64,000 nt of DNA from Brevundimonas sp. UBA6550. Its GTDB lineage: Bacteria; Pseudomonadota; Alphaproteobacteria; Caulobacterales; Caulobacteraceae. Shown one piece after another: positions 45,112 to 53,112 of the stretch. The notes under the pieces were generated by a model, which made no database searches, was not told where the DNA came from, and saw only the letters and a list, made by a program, of their open reading frames with translations. The stretch is from the NCBI RefSeq assembly GCF_002434505.1, contig NZ_DJKE01000008.1, forward strand, positions 175,300-239,299, read 5' to 3'. Every line of letters begins with the position of its first letter. Positions within the stretch are counted from its first letter, which is position 1. Both the position numbers and the translations under genes were made by a program.

Positions 45112-46191
45112 ATGTGCGACAACCACCAGAAGCCCATCGTGGCCTCCGACACCCCGGCCTTCTTCGGCATCGACCACTACGGGTTCCCCGAAGCCGGCGA
45201 ACACCCGGCCGATCCGCCGAGCTACTATCCGCCGTATTTCTTGAGCGAGCGCTTCCAGCGGCTGGGTTACCACGTCGAGGAGCTGCGCGACGGCTTCCAC
45301 TGGGTGACGAGCGGCGGCTATGACGCGGCCTTCGTGGTCACTGCCGACGGGGTGATCGCGATCGACGCCCCGCCGACCCTGGGCGAGAACATGCTGGAAG
45401 CCATCCGGGACGTGACCGACAAGCCGGTCACCCATGTAATCTACAGCCACTGGCATTCGGACCATATCGGCGCCGCCGAGGTGTACGGATCGGATGTAGA
45501 GATCATCGGCCACGAGATCACCAAGGAACTGCTGGAGCGGTTTCCAGATCCGAAGCGTCCCGTCCCGACCCTGACCTTCGACAAGGCCTACACCTTGATC
45601 GTCGGCGGGGTGACCCTGGAGCTGTCCTACAAGGGCGAGAACCACTGCCCGGGGAACATCTTCATCTGGGCCCCTGCCCAGAAGGTGCTGACTGTGATCG
45701 ACATCATCAGCCCCGGCAGCGCGACCTTCATGCACTGCGACGCCTCGCAGAACATCTCGGGCTGGTACGAGGCCCAGGCCCAGCTGATGGAGTACGACTT
45801 CGACTTCCTCGTCGCCGGCCACCACATGAGCTACGGCACGCCGGACACGGTGAAAGCGTCCATCGAGTATTTCGCCGATGTGCTGGAAGGCGCCCAGGCG
45901 GCCATCGACCGCTTCTCCCGGTCCGACGTCCTGATCGACATCCTGATCGAGCCGGGCCTCGACAAATTCTGGGTCGGCACCGAGAACTGGATCAACTCGA
46001 TGACCAACTTCGCGACCAAGCACGTGCTTGAGAAGCGGAGCAGCAACGGACAGCTGTGGTCCGAACGTCTGGCCGGCGTCACCACCCAGACCAAATACCA
46101 CGCCTACACCGTGCTGGAATCGATCCGCCTCGAGCGGAACCGGCCCAACTACCGTCTCAAGGGCGAGAACCCACCCCCGTTCTACGCCTGA
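45112..46191 (+). CDS. MBL-fold metallohydrolase
   Basis: 359 residues. The dinuclear metal motif HxHxDH is present as 'YSHWHSDHIG', then 'KGENHCPGNIFIW' (His), 'VLTVIDIISPG' (bridging Asp) and 'LVAGHHMSYG' (last His). Two regions flank the fold: an N-terminal 60 residues ('YYPPYFLSERFQRLGYHVEEL') and a C-terminal helical 100 residues. The general fold includes lactonases, thioesterases and sulfatases. Sitting between alcohol and aldehyde dehydrogenases, a lactone or ester opening step is plausible but unproven. AAGGA precedes the start; 56 bp after the alcohol dehydrogenase. Confidence 0.88.
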   Translation: MCDNHQKPIVASDTPAFFGIDHYGFPEAGEHPADPPSYYPPYFLSERFQRLGYHVEELRDGFHWVTSGGYDAAFVVTADGVIAIDAPPTLGENMLEAIRDVTDKPVTHVIYSHWHSDHIGAAEVYGSDVEIIGHEITKELLERFPDPKRPVPTLTFDKAYTLIVGGVTLELSYKGENHCPGNIFIWAPAQKVLTVIDIISPGSATFMHCDASQNISGWYEAQAQLMEYDFDFLVAGHHMSYGTPDTVKASIEYFADVLEGAQAAIDRFSRSDVLIDILIEPGLDKFWVGTENWINSMTNFATKHVLEKRSSNGQLWSERLAGVTTQTKYHAYTVLESIRLERNRPNYRLKGENPPPFYA

Positions 46192-46320
46192 CCGGTCGGC
46201 CGACCCCCGTCGCGAAACATCCCCACCCGCGCGGCGGAGGCCGAACAGGGCGGGGCGCCCCGTCCCTTCCCCCCGAGCGCCCCGCCCACACCGGCCCCAA
46301 GCCCACAAGGGAGACCTCTC

Positions 46321-47775
46321 ATGTCATCGTACAATGGACGCAACTGGATCGGCGGTCGGCACGTCTCGGCGTCGCGCCTGACGACCTCGATCGACCCGGC
46401 GACTTATCAGCCGATCGGAGATTACCCGGACGACGGAGCCAAGGCGGCCGCCGCCTCCATCTTCGCGGCGAGGACGGCCTTCGCGCGCTCGGCGTGGCGG
46501 CATGACGCCGAACTGCGCGCCCGGGTTCTGTTCCAGATGGCCGACGCCGTAGAGCGCAATCTCGATCGGTTGATCTCGGTCCTCTCCCTGGAGAACGGCA
46601 AGATCCGCGGCGAAGCCAGCTTTGAGGTCGCCGCCGTTCCTGGCAAGCTGCGCTACTGGGCGTCGATGGCCCTGACGGAGAGCGGCCGGGCGATCACACC
46701 CCGTCCCGGCAGCCTGTCGGTGATCCTGCGCCAGCCAATGGGTGTCGCGGGGGTCATCGTCCCCTGGAACTCACCCGTCATCCTGGCGGCGCGCTCCTTC
46801 GCTCCGGCGCTCGCCGCCGGCTGCACCGTCGTCATGAAGATGCCGGGGCAGACGGCGCAGACCGCCAGCGTCCTGGCCGAGGTCCTCGCCGAGGCTGGCG
46901 ACCTTCCCGCCGGGGTGATGAACATGTTTGTCGAGAGCGGCGCCGAGGGCTCCGCCCTGCTCGTCGAGAGCCCCGACGTTCCCACCATCAGCTTCACGGG
47001 CAGCACCCGCACCGGCGCCGCCATCGGCGCCGTTGGGGCCCAGCGCATGAAACGGATGGGACTGGAACTCGGCGGCAAGGCGCCGATGATCGTCTTCGAC
47101 GACGCGGACCTCGAGCCCATGCTGCCGGTGTTGGAGAAGGCCCTGACCATCTTCGCCGGCCAATTCTGCATGACGGGCTCGCGCCTGCTCGTCCAGGACA
47201 GTCTCTACGAGGTCGTTCGCGACCGACTGGCCGAACGGTTGCGCAAGGTCCGCGTCGGTCCGGCCTCGGATCCCGACAGCGACATGGGTCCCCTGATCGA
47301 CCACCAGAACGTCGAGCGCGTCGACGGCGTGGTGCGCGCCGCGCTCGCGGCCGGGGCCGGGGCCGTCGTTCGTGGCGGGCCCATCATCGAGGGGCCGCTC
47401 GCCTCCGGCGCCTTCTTCCGACCCGCCATGCTCGAGGTCGCGGACAACAGTCTGGCCATCGTGCAGCAGGAGACCTTCGGACCGGTGATCACCGTCCAGA
47501 GGTTCGCCGACGAGGCCGAGGCCATCGCCCTGGCCAATGACAGCGTCTTCGGCCTGTCCGCCAGCGTCTGGACCCGGGACCTGGACCGCGCCCTGCGCGT
47601 CGCCCAGGCGCTCGAGGCGGGCAGCGTTTTCGTCAACGACTGGGCCAAGATTTTCGACGGCGCCGAGGAGGGTGGCTTCAAACAGTCCGGGCTCGGCCGC
47701 CTCAATGGTCACGCCGCCATCGAAGATTTCATTGAATACAAACACATCGCTCTGAAGCCTGGAGTCGCGTCATGA
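46321..47775 (+). CDS. NAD(P)-dependent aldehyde dehydrogenase
   Basis: 484 residues. 'GVIVPWNSPVILAARSFAPALAAGC' (cofactor and fold core), 'VPTISFTGSTRTGAAIG', the general base Glu in 'GLELGGKAPMIV', the catalytic Cys in 'AGQFCMTGSRLLV', and 'QQETFGPVITVQRF'. All catalytic residues are present. Converts an aldehyde to the acid, presumably following the alcohol dehydrogenase at 43943. GGGAGA precedes the start. Its stop overlaps the next gene by ATGA, so these two are tightly co-translated. Confidence 0.95.
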   Translation: MSSYNGRNWIGGRHVSASRLTTSIDPATYQPIGDYPDDGAKAAAASIFAARTAFARSAWRHDAELRARVLFQMADAVERNLDRLISVLSLENGKIRGEASFEVAAVPGKLRYWASMALTESGRAITPRPGSLSVILRQPMGVAGVIVPWNSPVILAARSFAPALAAGCTVVMKMPGQTAQTASVLAEVLAEAGDLPAGVMNMFVESGAEGSALLVESPDVPTISFTGSTRTGAAIGAVGAQRMKRMGLELGGKAPMIVFDDADLEPMLPVLEKALTIFAGQFCMTGSRLLVQDSLYEVVRDRLAERLRKVRVGPASDPDSDMGPLIDHQNVERVDGVVRAALAAGAGAVVRGGPIIEGPLASGAFFRPAMLEVADNSLAIVQQETFGPVITVQRFADEAEAIALANDSVFGLSASVWTRDLDRALRVAQALEAGSVFVNDWAKIFDGAEEGGFKQSGLGRLNGHAAIEDFIEYKHIALKPGVAS

Positions 47776-48887
47776 CCGCCGTCGATTTTGAACCGGGAGA
47801 CGCCGCCGGCGCGCAGGTCCCTGGCGTGGACTGCCTCTTCGACAAGGTGAAGCTTGGACCGAACCGTCTGTCCAACCGGCTCGTCATGGCGCCCATGACC
47901 CGCAATCGGGCCGAACCGGACGGGACGCCGGGCGCGCTGGCCGCCGAATATTACAGCCAGCGTGCGGGCCTGGGCCTGATCATAACCGAGAGCACCCAAC
48001 CGTCCGAAAACGGTCAGGGCTATATGACCACGCCCGGCATCTACACCGACGCCCATGTGGCCGGCTGGCGCCGCGTGACCGACGCCGTGCACGATCGCGG
48101 CGGCCGAATCGTGATCCAGCTGGCCCATGCCGGCCGGATGTCGCACCCGGACAACACGCCCCACGGCCGGCCGGGTCTGGCGCCCAGCCCCGTCGGACCG
48201 GGCACGGGCATCTTCACCCCGTCGGGCATGCAGCCGATCCCGACCCCTCTGGAGATGTCCGACGATCAGGTCCGGGCGGCGGTCGAGGAGTTCCGACACG
48301 CCGCCAGACGGGCGATCAAGGCGGGAGCCGACGGCGTCGAGATCCATGGCGGCACAGGATATCTGATCCATCAGTTTCTCGGCGTGAGCTCCAACTACAG
48401 GACGGACGACTGGGGCGGCGCGATCGAACGGCGCGCTCGGTTTGCTGTCGAGGTCGCTCGCTCGGTAAGCGCCGAGATCGGCGCGGAGCGCACCGGCATC
48501 CGCCTGTCGCCCGGCGCCAACATCTTCGGGATCGACGAGGGCGTGGAGGCCGAGGCTCTCTATCAACATCTCGTCGTGGAGCTCGATCATCTGAATCTGG
48601 GCTACCTGCACATCACCCAGTTCGGCGAGGACGCCGTGGTGCGCGCCCTGCGAAGGCTCTGGGGCGGCGCCTTAATACTCAACCGGCCCGGCAGGCCGCG
48701 AGAGGCGATCGGCTCCGACGTCGAGAGCGGGCTGGCGGACTTCGAGGCCTATGGGCAGCTTGTCCTCGCAAATCCCGACTTCGAGCGCCGGCTGCGCGAA
48801 GGCGCCCCGTTCAATGACGCCGACCGCGCCACCTTCTACGGGGGCGGGGCGGCGGGCTACGTCGATTACCCACGGCTTCCGGATTGA
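47772..48887 (+). CDS. Old Yellow Enzyme family NADH:flavin oxidoreductase
   Basis: 371 residues. FMN beta-barrel of OYE type: 'LSNRLVMAPMTRNRA', 'AEYYSQRAGLGLIITESTQ', 'IVIQLAHAGRMS', 'QFLGVSSNYRTDDWGGAIERRARF', 'GIRLSPG'. It would reduce activated double bonds (enones, nitro compounds, nitrate esters) with NAD(P)H. Oddity: the substrate-binding pair, usually H-x-x-N or H-x-x-H in 'HGANGYL', reads 'HGGTGYL' here (H-x-x-T), so substrate preference may differ. Overlaps the aldehyde dehydrogenase stop by 4 bp. Confidence 0.92.
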   Translation: MTAVDFEPGDAAGAQVPGVDCLFDKVKLGPNRLSNRLVMAPMTRNRAEPDGTPGALAAEYYSQRAGLGLIITESTQPSENGQGYMTTPGIYTDAHVAGWRRVTDAVHDRGGRIVIQLAHAGRMSHPDNTPHGRPGLAPSPVGPGTGIFTPSGMQPIPTPLEMSDDQVRAAVEEFRHAARRAIKAGADGVEIHGGTGYLIHQFLGVSSNYRTDDWGGAIERRARFAVEVARSVSAEIGAERTGIRLSPGANIFGIDEGVEAEALYQHLVVELDHLNLGYLHITQFGEDAVVRALRRLWGGALILNRPGRPREAIGSDVESGLADFEAYGQLVLANPDFERRLREGAPFNDADRATFYGGGAAGYVDYPRLPD

Positions 48888-48944
48888 TCCTCCGAATGGG
48901 TATATCGTTGCGATCGATGGCAGGGGTCTTTAAAAATCCAGACT

Positions 48945-49901
48945 ATGGATTTGCACGGCATCGACCTCAACCTTCTCGTGGCGTTCGACGCCCTGATTTC
49001 GGAACGGAGCGTGACGCGGGCCGGCATGCGGATCGGACGCACTCAGCCGGCGATGAGCGCCGCCCTGATGCGTCTACGACGTCTGATGGACGACGAGCTG
49101 TTCGTGCGCGGGCCGCAAGGGCTTCAGCCGACCCAAAGGGCGCTCGAGCTTGCCGAGCCCATCTCGGTGGCGCTCGGCGATATCCAGCGGACCCTGGAGT
49201 TCACCCAGGGGTTCGATCCGGCCCGCTCGGGCATGAGCTTCACACTGGGTTTATCCAGCCATGCCGAGACGGTGATCCTCCCGCGGCTCATGGCGATCCT
49301 CAGCGATCGCGCGCCGGGGGTCGATCTGCGCGTCCGATCCTTCACCGGCCGCGACGACGCCATCCGCATGCTCGACGCGGGGGAGGTGGACGTCTCGGTC
49401 GGAATTCCACCCTCGGCCACGGCGCGCATCCTGACCGCCCGACTGTTTCAGGAACGGTTCGTCTGTGTGGTGCGCAAGGATCATCCCTTCGCGCTTCGTC
49501 CTCTGGATCCGAAGACTTTTCAGGCCCTGGCCCACGTCGTGGTCTCGCCCGAGAACGAGGGAATCGATGTCGCCGATGCGGCGCTGGCCAGCAAGGGTTG
49601 GTCGCGACGGGCCGCCGCGACGGTCGGGCAGATGTCGACCGCCCTGCAACTCGTGGCCGGGTCCGACATGATCGCCACGGTGATGGAAAGCGCCGTCACC
49701 CAGTCGGCGCAGGCCGATCGTCTCGCCATGCTGGAGTTTCCGCTCGCCCTGAACGCCGTGCCTTTCGTGCTGGCTTGGCACCGGCGCAACGACGTCCATC
49801 CCGCCCAGACCTGGTTGCGAAGCTGCTTCCTGGGCGCCTTCCCCCACGTCTGGCAACCATCGCATCCGGTCTGCGCGGATCTGCGCCAGCAATACTACTG
49901 A
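48945..49901 (+). CDS. LysR-family transcriptional regulator (NodD/PcaQ-like)
   Basis: 318 residues. 'IDLNLLVAFDALISERSVTRAGMRIGRTQPAMSAALMRLRRL' is the HTH typical of the NodD/LinR group ('DLNLLVxFDxLxxExxVTxAA'). The effector domain follows ('HAETVILPRLMAIL', 'VSVGIPPSA', 'ERFVCVVRKDHP'). No clear Shine-Dalgarno lies before the ATG, so it may be leaderless; the upstream is AT-rich for this DNA ('CTTTAAAAATCC'). It probably controls the preceding OYE cluster or the following operon through the repeats at 49938-49966. Confidence 0.92.
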   Translation: MDLHGIDLNLLVAFDALISERSVTRAGMRIGRTQPAMSAALMRLRRLMDDELFVRGPQGLQPTQRALELAEPISVALGDIQRTLEFTQGFDPARSGMSFTLGLSSHAETVILPRLMAILSDRAPGVDLRVRSFTGRDDAIRMLDAGEVDVSVGIPPSATARILTARLFQERFVCVVRKDHPFALRPLDPKTFQALAHVVVSPENEGIDVADAALASKGWSRRAAATVGQMSTALQLVAGSDMIATVMESAVTQSAQADRLAMLEFPLALNAVPFVLAWHRRNDVHPAQTWLRSCFLGAFPHVWQPSHPVCADLRQQYY

Positions 49902-49937
49902 CGGCCGTTTCCGCCCACGGGGCCAGTGACGGGCTGA

Positions 49938-49966
49938 TCATCCATCGCGTGGATGTATTGACATCC
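49938..49966. promoter_or_regulatory. LysR-type box before the Gfo/Idh - aldo-keto reductase operon
   Basis: ATC-N9-GAT (ATCCATCGCGTGGAT, 49940-49954) is the NodD/LysR T-N11-A form with 5-bp arms (ATCCA/TGGAT). It overlaps a second perfect repeat GGATGT-ATTG-ACATCC (49951-49966). The element lies 90 bp upstream of the oxidoreductase start, a usual place for activation by the LysR protein encoded just before it. Confidence 0.55.
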
Positions 49967-50055
49967 CAGATATCGATTTCCCCGACCTCGAGCGGCTCCC
50001 TAGATCGATCTGCGAGACGCGGCATCGCGCTCACCGTTCTTTCCGGAGCTGATCA

Positions 50056-51159
50056 ATGACCAAACCGAACTTTCGTGTCGGCATCATCGGGGCGGACACC
50101 GCCGCGAGCTGGGCGGGGGCCTCTCACGTGCCCGCGCTGGCCGCCCAGCCGAACCTCGAGCTAACCGCCGTCGCCACCCGTCGGGAGGAGAGCGCCCGGG
50201 CTGCGGCCGAAGCCTTCGGCGCCGAGCGCTGGTACGCCGACCCCTATGCCCTGATCGCCGACGAGACCATCGACATCGTCACGGTATCCGTGAAGGTCCC
50301 TGCCCACCGCGATCTCGTGCTGGCCGCCCTCAAGGCCGGCAAGGCCGTCTACAGCGAATCTCCCCTGGGCGTCTCGGTCGCTGAGACGGAAGAGATGGCC
50401 GCCGCCGTCGGCGACCTGCACACCGCCATCGGTCTGCAAGGGCGGCACAATCCGGCGGTCAGGCGCGCGGCAGAACTGGTCGAGACGGGCGCGATCGGAA
50501 GACTGATGTCGGCCCGGGTTCTCGCCACCACCTTCGGCTATGGACCGCAGTCGCCGAGCGTCTACGACTATTTCAACAAGGCGGTTTCGGGGGCGAGCTT
50601 CCTGACAATCACCACGGGTCATGTGGTGGATGTAATCGAGGCGGTGCTGGGCAGGGTGACCGAGGTCGACGCTCGCACCGAGCTTCTGTGGCCCGATATC
50701 GAGATCGTCGACACCGGCGAGACGTCGCGCCGCGAAATCCCGGATCATCTCGACATGATCGCCAAGACCACGAGCGGAGCGCCTGTGTCGGTGCAGGTCC
50801 TCGCCGGCGTCCCTGCCGATCAGGCCAATTTCACCTTCGAGATCCGCGGCTCGGAGGGGTGGATTAAGCTGACGGGCTCTCATTTCGCGGGCGTCCAGGT
50901 CGGCGACCTCACCCTGGCAGCCAGTGTTCCATTCGACGCGCCGGACGCGCAGGTCGCCAATGGCGAGGGGCCGACGGCCGCCGAGTTCTGGGCCGGGGCG
51001 TCGATCAATGTGGGCGAGGTCTACGCCTCGCTCGCCAGAGACCTTCAGGCGGGGACCTATACGACCCCGGGTTTCGCCCACGCCCTGCACAACAGCCGCC
51101 TTGTCGCCGCGATCGAACGGGCGGCTCAGACCGGAGAGAGGCAGCGCATCGACAGCTGA
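50056..51159 (+). CDS. Gfo/Idh/MocA-family oxidoreductase
   Basis: 367 residues. N-terminal Rossmann 'RVGIIGADTAASWAGASHVPAL', 'DIVTVSVKVPAHRDLVLAALKAGKAVYSESPLG' (the usual EKP motif reads ESP here, so the catalytic Lys of the canonical family is missing), and a C-terminal alpha/beta domain. Close in look to galactose dehydrogenase-like or scyllo-inositol dehydrogenase-like members acting on sugars or polyols. GGAG seven bases before the ATG. Followed 78 bp later by the aldo-keto reductase. Confidence 0.88.
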   Translation: MTKPNFRVGIIGADTAASWAGASHVPALAAQPNLELTAVATRREESARAAAEAFGAERWYADPYALIADETIDIVTVSVKVPAHRDLVLAALKAGKAVYSESPLGVSVAETEEMAAAVGDLHTAIGLQGRHNPAVRRAAELVETGAIGRLMSARVLATTFGYGPQSPSVYDYFNKAVSGASFLTITTGHVVDVIEAVLGRVTEVDARTELLWPDIEIVDTGETSRREIPDHLDMIAKTTSGAPVSVQVLAGVPADQANFTFEIRGSEGWIKLTGSHFAGVQVGDLTLAASVPFDAPDAQVANGEGPTAAEFWAGASINVGEVYASLARDLQAGTYTTPGFAHALHNSRLVAAIERAAQTGERQRIDS

Positions 51160-51237
51160 TCGCCCACCTGCGGTCGTCGCGGCGCGCGCCGTGGCGACCG
51201 GGACCGCAGTATTTTCGAAGCTTCAGGGAGACGCGCG

Positions 51238-52257
51238 ATGAAGATGCGCAAACTGGGCGGAAGCGGACTGTTCGTGTCGGAGCTGAGCTTCGGCGCCATG
51301 ACCTTCGGCGGAACCGACGGCCTGTGGGGCCAGGTCGGCCGATTGGGGCAGGACGACGCCAACACCCTCGTGCAGGCGGCGCTCGAGGCGGGGATCAATA
51401 CCTTCGACACCGCCGACGTTTACGCCAACGGACGCAGAGAGGAGATTCTCGGGCGCGCGCTCACGACTATCGGCGTGTCGCGGGACGATGTCGTGATCGC
51501 CACCAAGGGCTTCAGCGCCATGGGGGAGGGCCCCAATCGTCGCGGGGCGTCCCGTCGACACCTGATCAGCGCATGCCGGGCGAGCCTGCAGCGCCTCGGT
51601 CTGGATCATATCGACCTTTATCAGGTGCACGGCTTCGATGCGTTTACGCCGATCGAGGAAACAGTAGAGGCGCTCGACACGCTCGTACGCGCCGGCGATG
51701 TTCGCTACGTCGGCCTGTCCAACTGGGCTGCCTGGCAGATCATGAAGGCGATCGGCATCTCGCAGGCGCGCGGTCTCGCTCCGGTGACTTCCCTGCAGGC
51801 TTACTACACCCTGGTCGGGCGTGATCTGGAGCGGGAGATCGTGCCGATGCTGACCGCCGAGCGGGTCGGTCTTATGGTCTGGAGCCCTCTGGCGGGCGGC
51901 TATCTGACCGGGAAATACGCCAATGGCGGCGACGCGACCGGTGGGCGGCAGACCGAGCTCGACTTCCCGCCGATAGACAGGAGTCGCGGAGAACCCCTTA
52001 TCGAGACGCTCACGGGCGTCGCCGCCAAACACGAACGGCCACAGGCCCAGATCGCCATCGCCTGGCTGCTGCATCAGCCCGTGGTCTCCACCGTGATCGT
52101 CGGCGCCAAACGGGTCGAGCAGTTGCAGGACAATGTCCGGTCCACCGAGGTCAAGCTGGACGCCGAGGATTTGGCCGCGCTGGACAAGGTCAGTCGATTG
52201 CCGAGCGAGTACCCCGGCTGGCTGCTCAACCCGTCCAAATGGCCGTCGCAAGGATGA
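51238..52257 (+). CDS. Aldo-keto reductase
   Basis: 339 residues. 'MRKLGGSGLFVSELSFGAMTFGG', then the catalytic tetrad: Asp and Tyr in 'TFDTADVYANGRREE', Lys in 'VVIATKGFS', His in 'DLYQVHGFD'. The C-terminal NADPH-binding region 'VIVGAKRVEQLQDNVRS' completes the fold. Reduces aldehydes and ketones, consistent with the carbonyl-handling neighbourhood. GGGAGA precedes the start. It appears to be the last intact gene of the operon before the remnant at 52303. Confidence 0.93.
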   Translation: MKMRKLGGSGLFVSELSFGAMTFGGTDGLWGQVGRLGQDDANTLVQAALEAGINTFDTADVYANGRREEILGRALTTIGVSRDDVVIATKGFSAMGEGPNRRGASRRHLISACRASLQRLGLDHIDLYQVHGFDAFTPIEETVEALDTLVRAGDVRYVGLSNWAAWQIMKAIGISQARGLAPVTSLQAYYTLVGRDLEREIVPMLTAERVGLMVWSPLAGGYLTGKYANGGDATGGRQTELDFPPIDRSRGEPLIETLTGVAAKHERPQAQIAIAWLLHQPVVSTVIVGAKRVEQLQDNVRSTEVKLDAEDLAALDKVSRLPSEYPGWLLNPSKWPSQG

Positions 52258-52302
52258 GTATGATGTCTTTCGCCGATGTCCCGCTCCGTCTGCTGGAGAC
52301 GG

Positions 52303-52570
52303 ATGTTCGATTATCACGATGTCGTCGGGATGAGCCTCGCACGTCAAATCCCCGACGGCGACCTTGTTCTGACCGCTCAGCGCCAGCTCTACGCTACGAC
52401 GCGCCGGGCTGCTGCTCTTCGGCAACATGGCGGCGTACGAGTTTCACGACGATCACATCCGCATTTTTTGGGACTGTTTGCAGCCCCAGGACGTTGAAGC
52501 ATTGGATGCGGAAGTATTGGCGCCGTCTGCGAACCGCCCGTTGGTGAGCCATGACCAGCCGATCCCTTAA
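52303..52570 (+). pseudogene. Probable frameshifted SnoaL-like (NTF2-fold) gene remnant
   Basis: One frame (from 52303) reads 'MFDYHDVVGMSLARQIPDGDLVLTAQRQLYAT'. A second frame then gives 'LLLFGNMAAYEFHDDHIRIFWDCLQP' and runs to a TAA at 52568-52570. Together they resemble the 'DGDxVxxExxxxxxx..xxYxxxFxFxDGKIxxxxDYxD' rhythm of SnoaL-like proteins, with a frameshift near 52400. The match is weak and inferred by eye. No other gene is seen between 52258 and 52588. Confidence 0.33.
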
Positions 52571-52588
52571 TCGAAGGAAGGACATCTC

Positions 52589-52936
52589 ATGAAGGTCAGC
52601 AAGCTTAGGCGCGAAGACGCAGTCATGGAACGGGCGCCCGACCAGTCCGGCGACATATTCAACGGCGATCTAGTGAACGACAAGGATGGCGGGCCCATCA
52701 CGATCGGGTTCGGCCGCTACGAGCCCCATCAGCGGCTGGAGATCACCTTGAAAGTCCATGACGTAATGATCGTCCAGGAAGGACGACTGACCGTCACCTT
52801 CGACGACCGTACGGAAGAGGTGGTTCCGGGTGAGATCGTCTACATGCCGACCGGGCAGACGGTGATCATCCAAACGGGGGAGGAGCGGGCTCTGACAGCC
52901 TATGTGACCCACCCGCACTGGAATACGCCGGAATGA
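52589..52936 (+). CDS. Small cupin protein (EutQ-like)
   Basis: 115 residues, a single cupin barrel: 'GFGRYEPHQRLEITLKVHDVMIVQEGRLTVTFDD' (first cupin motif with His/Glu ligands only partly conserved) and 'VVPGEIVYMPTGQTVIIQTGEERALTAYVTHPHW' (second motif). Length and pattern recall EutQ/polyketide-cyclase-associated cupins, but no ethanolamine genes are near. Function unknown. AGGAAGGA lies before the ATG. Confidence 0.8.
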   Translation: MKVSKLRREDAVMERAPDQSGDIFNGDLVNDKDGGPITIGFGRYEPHQRLEITLKVHDVMIVQEGRLTVTFDDRTEEVVPGEIVYMPTGQTVIIQTGEERALTAYVTHPHWNTPE

Positions 52937-53112
52937 TCTGAATGATCGTTCCGCTATAAACCGCCGACCGCTCAGGGGCTCTCCAGCGGCAGACGTGGGG
53001 CGATCGCTGTTCAAGTCGGGGTTACAGCCACACCCCGGCAGAGTCATCTTTCGCCCGAGATAGGGAGTTCTCGCGCCCACATTGGGGGAACATCACGTCT
53101 CCCGAAAATGGA

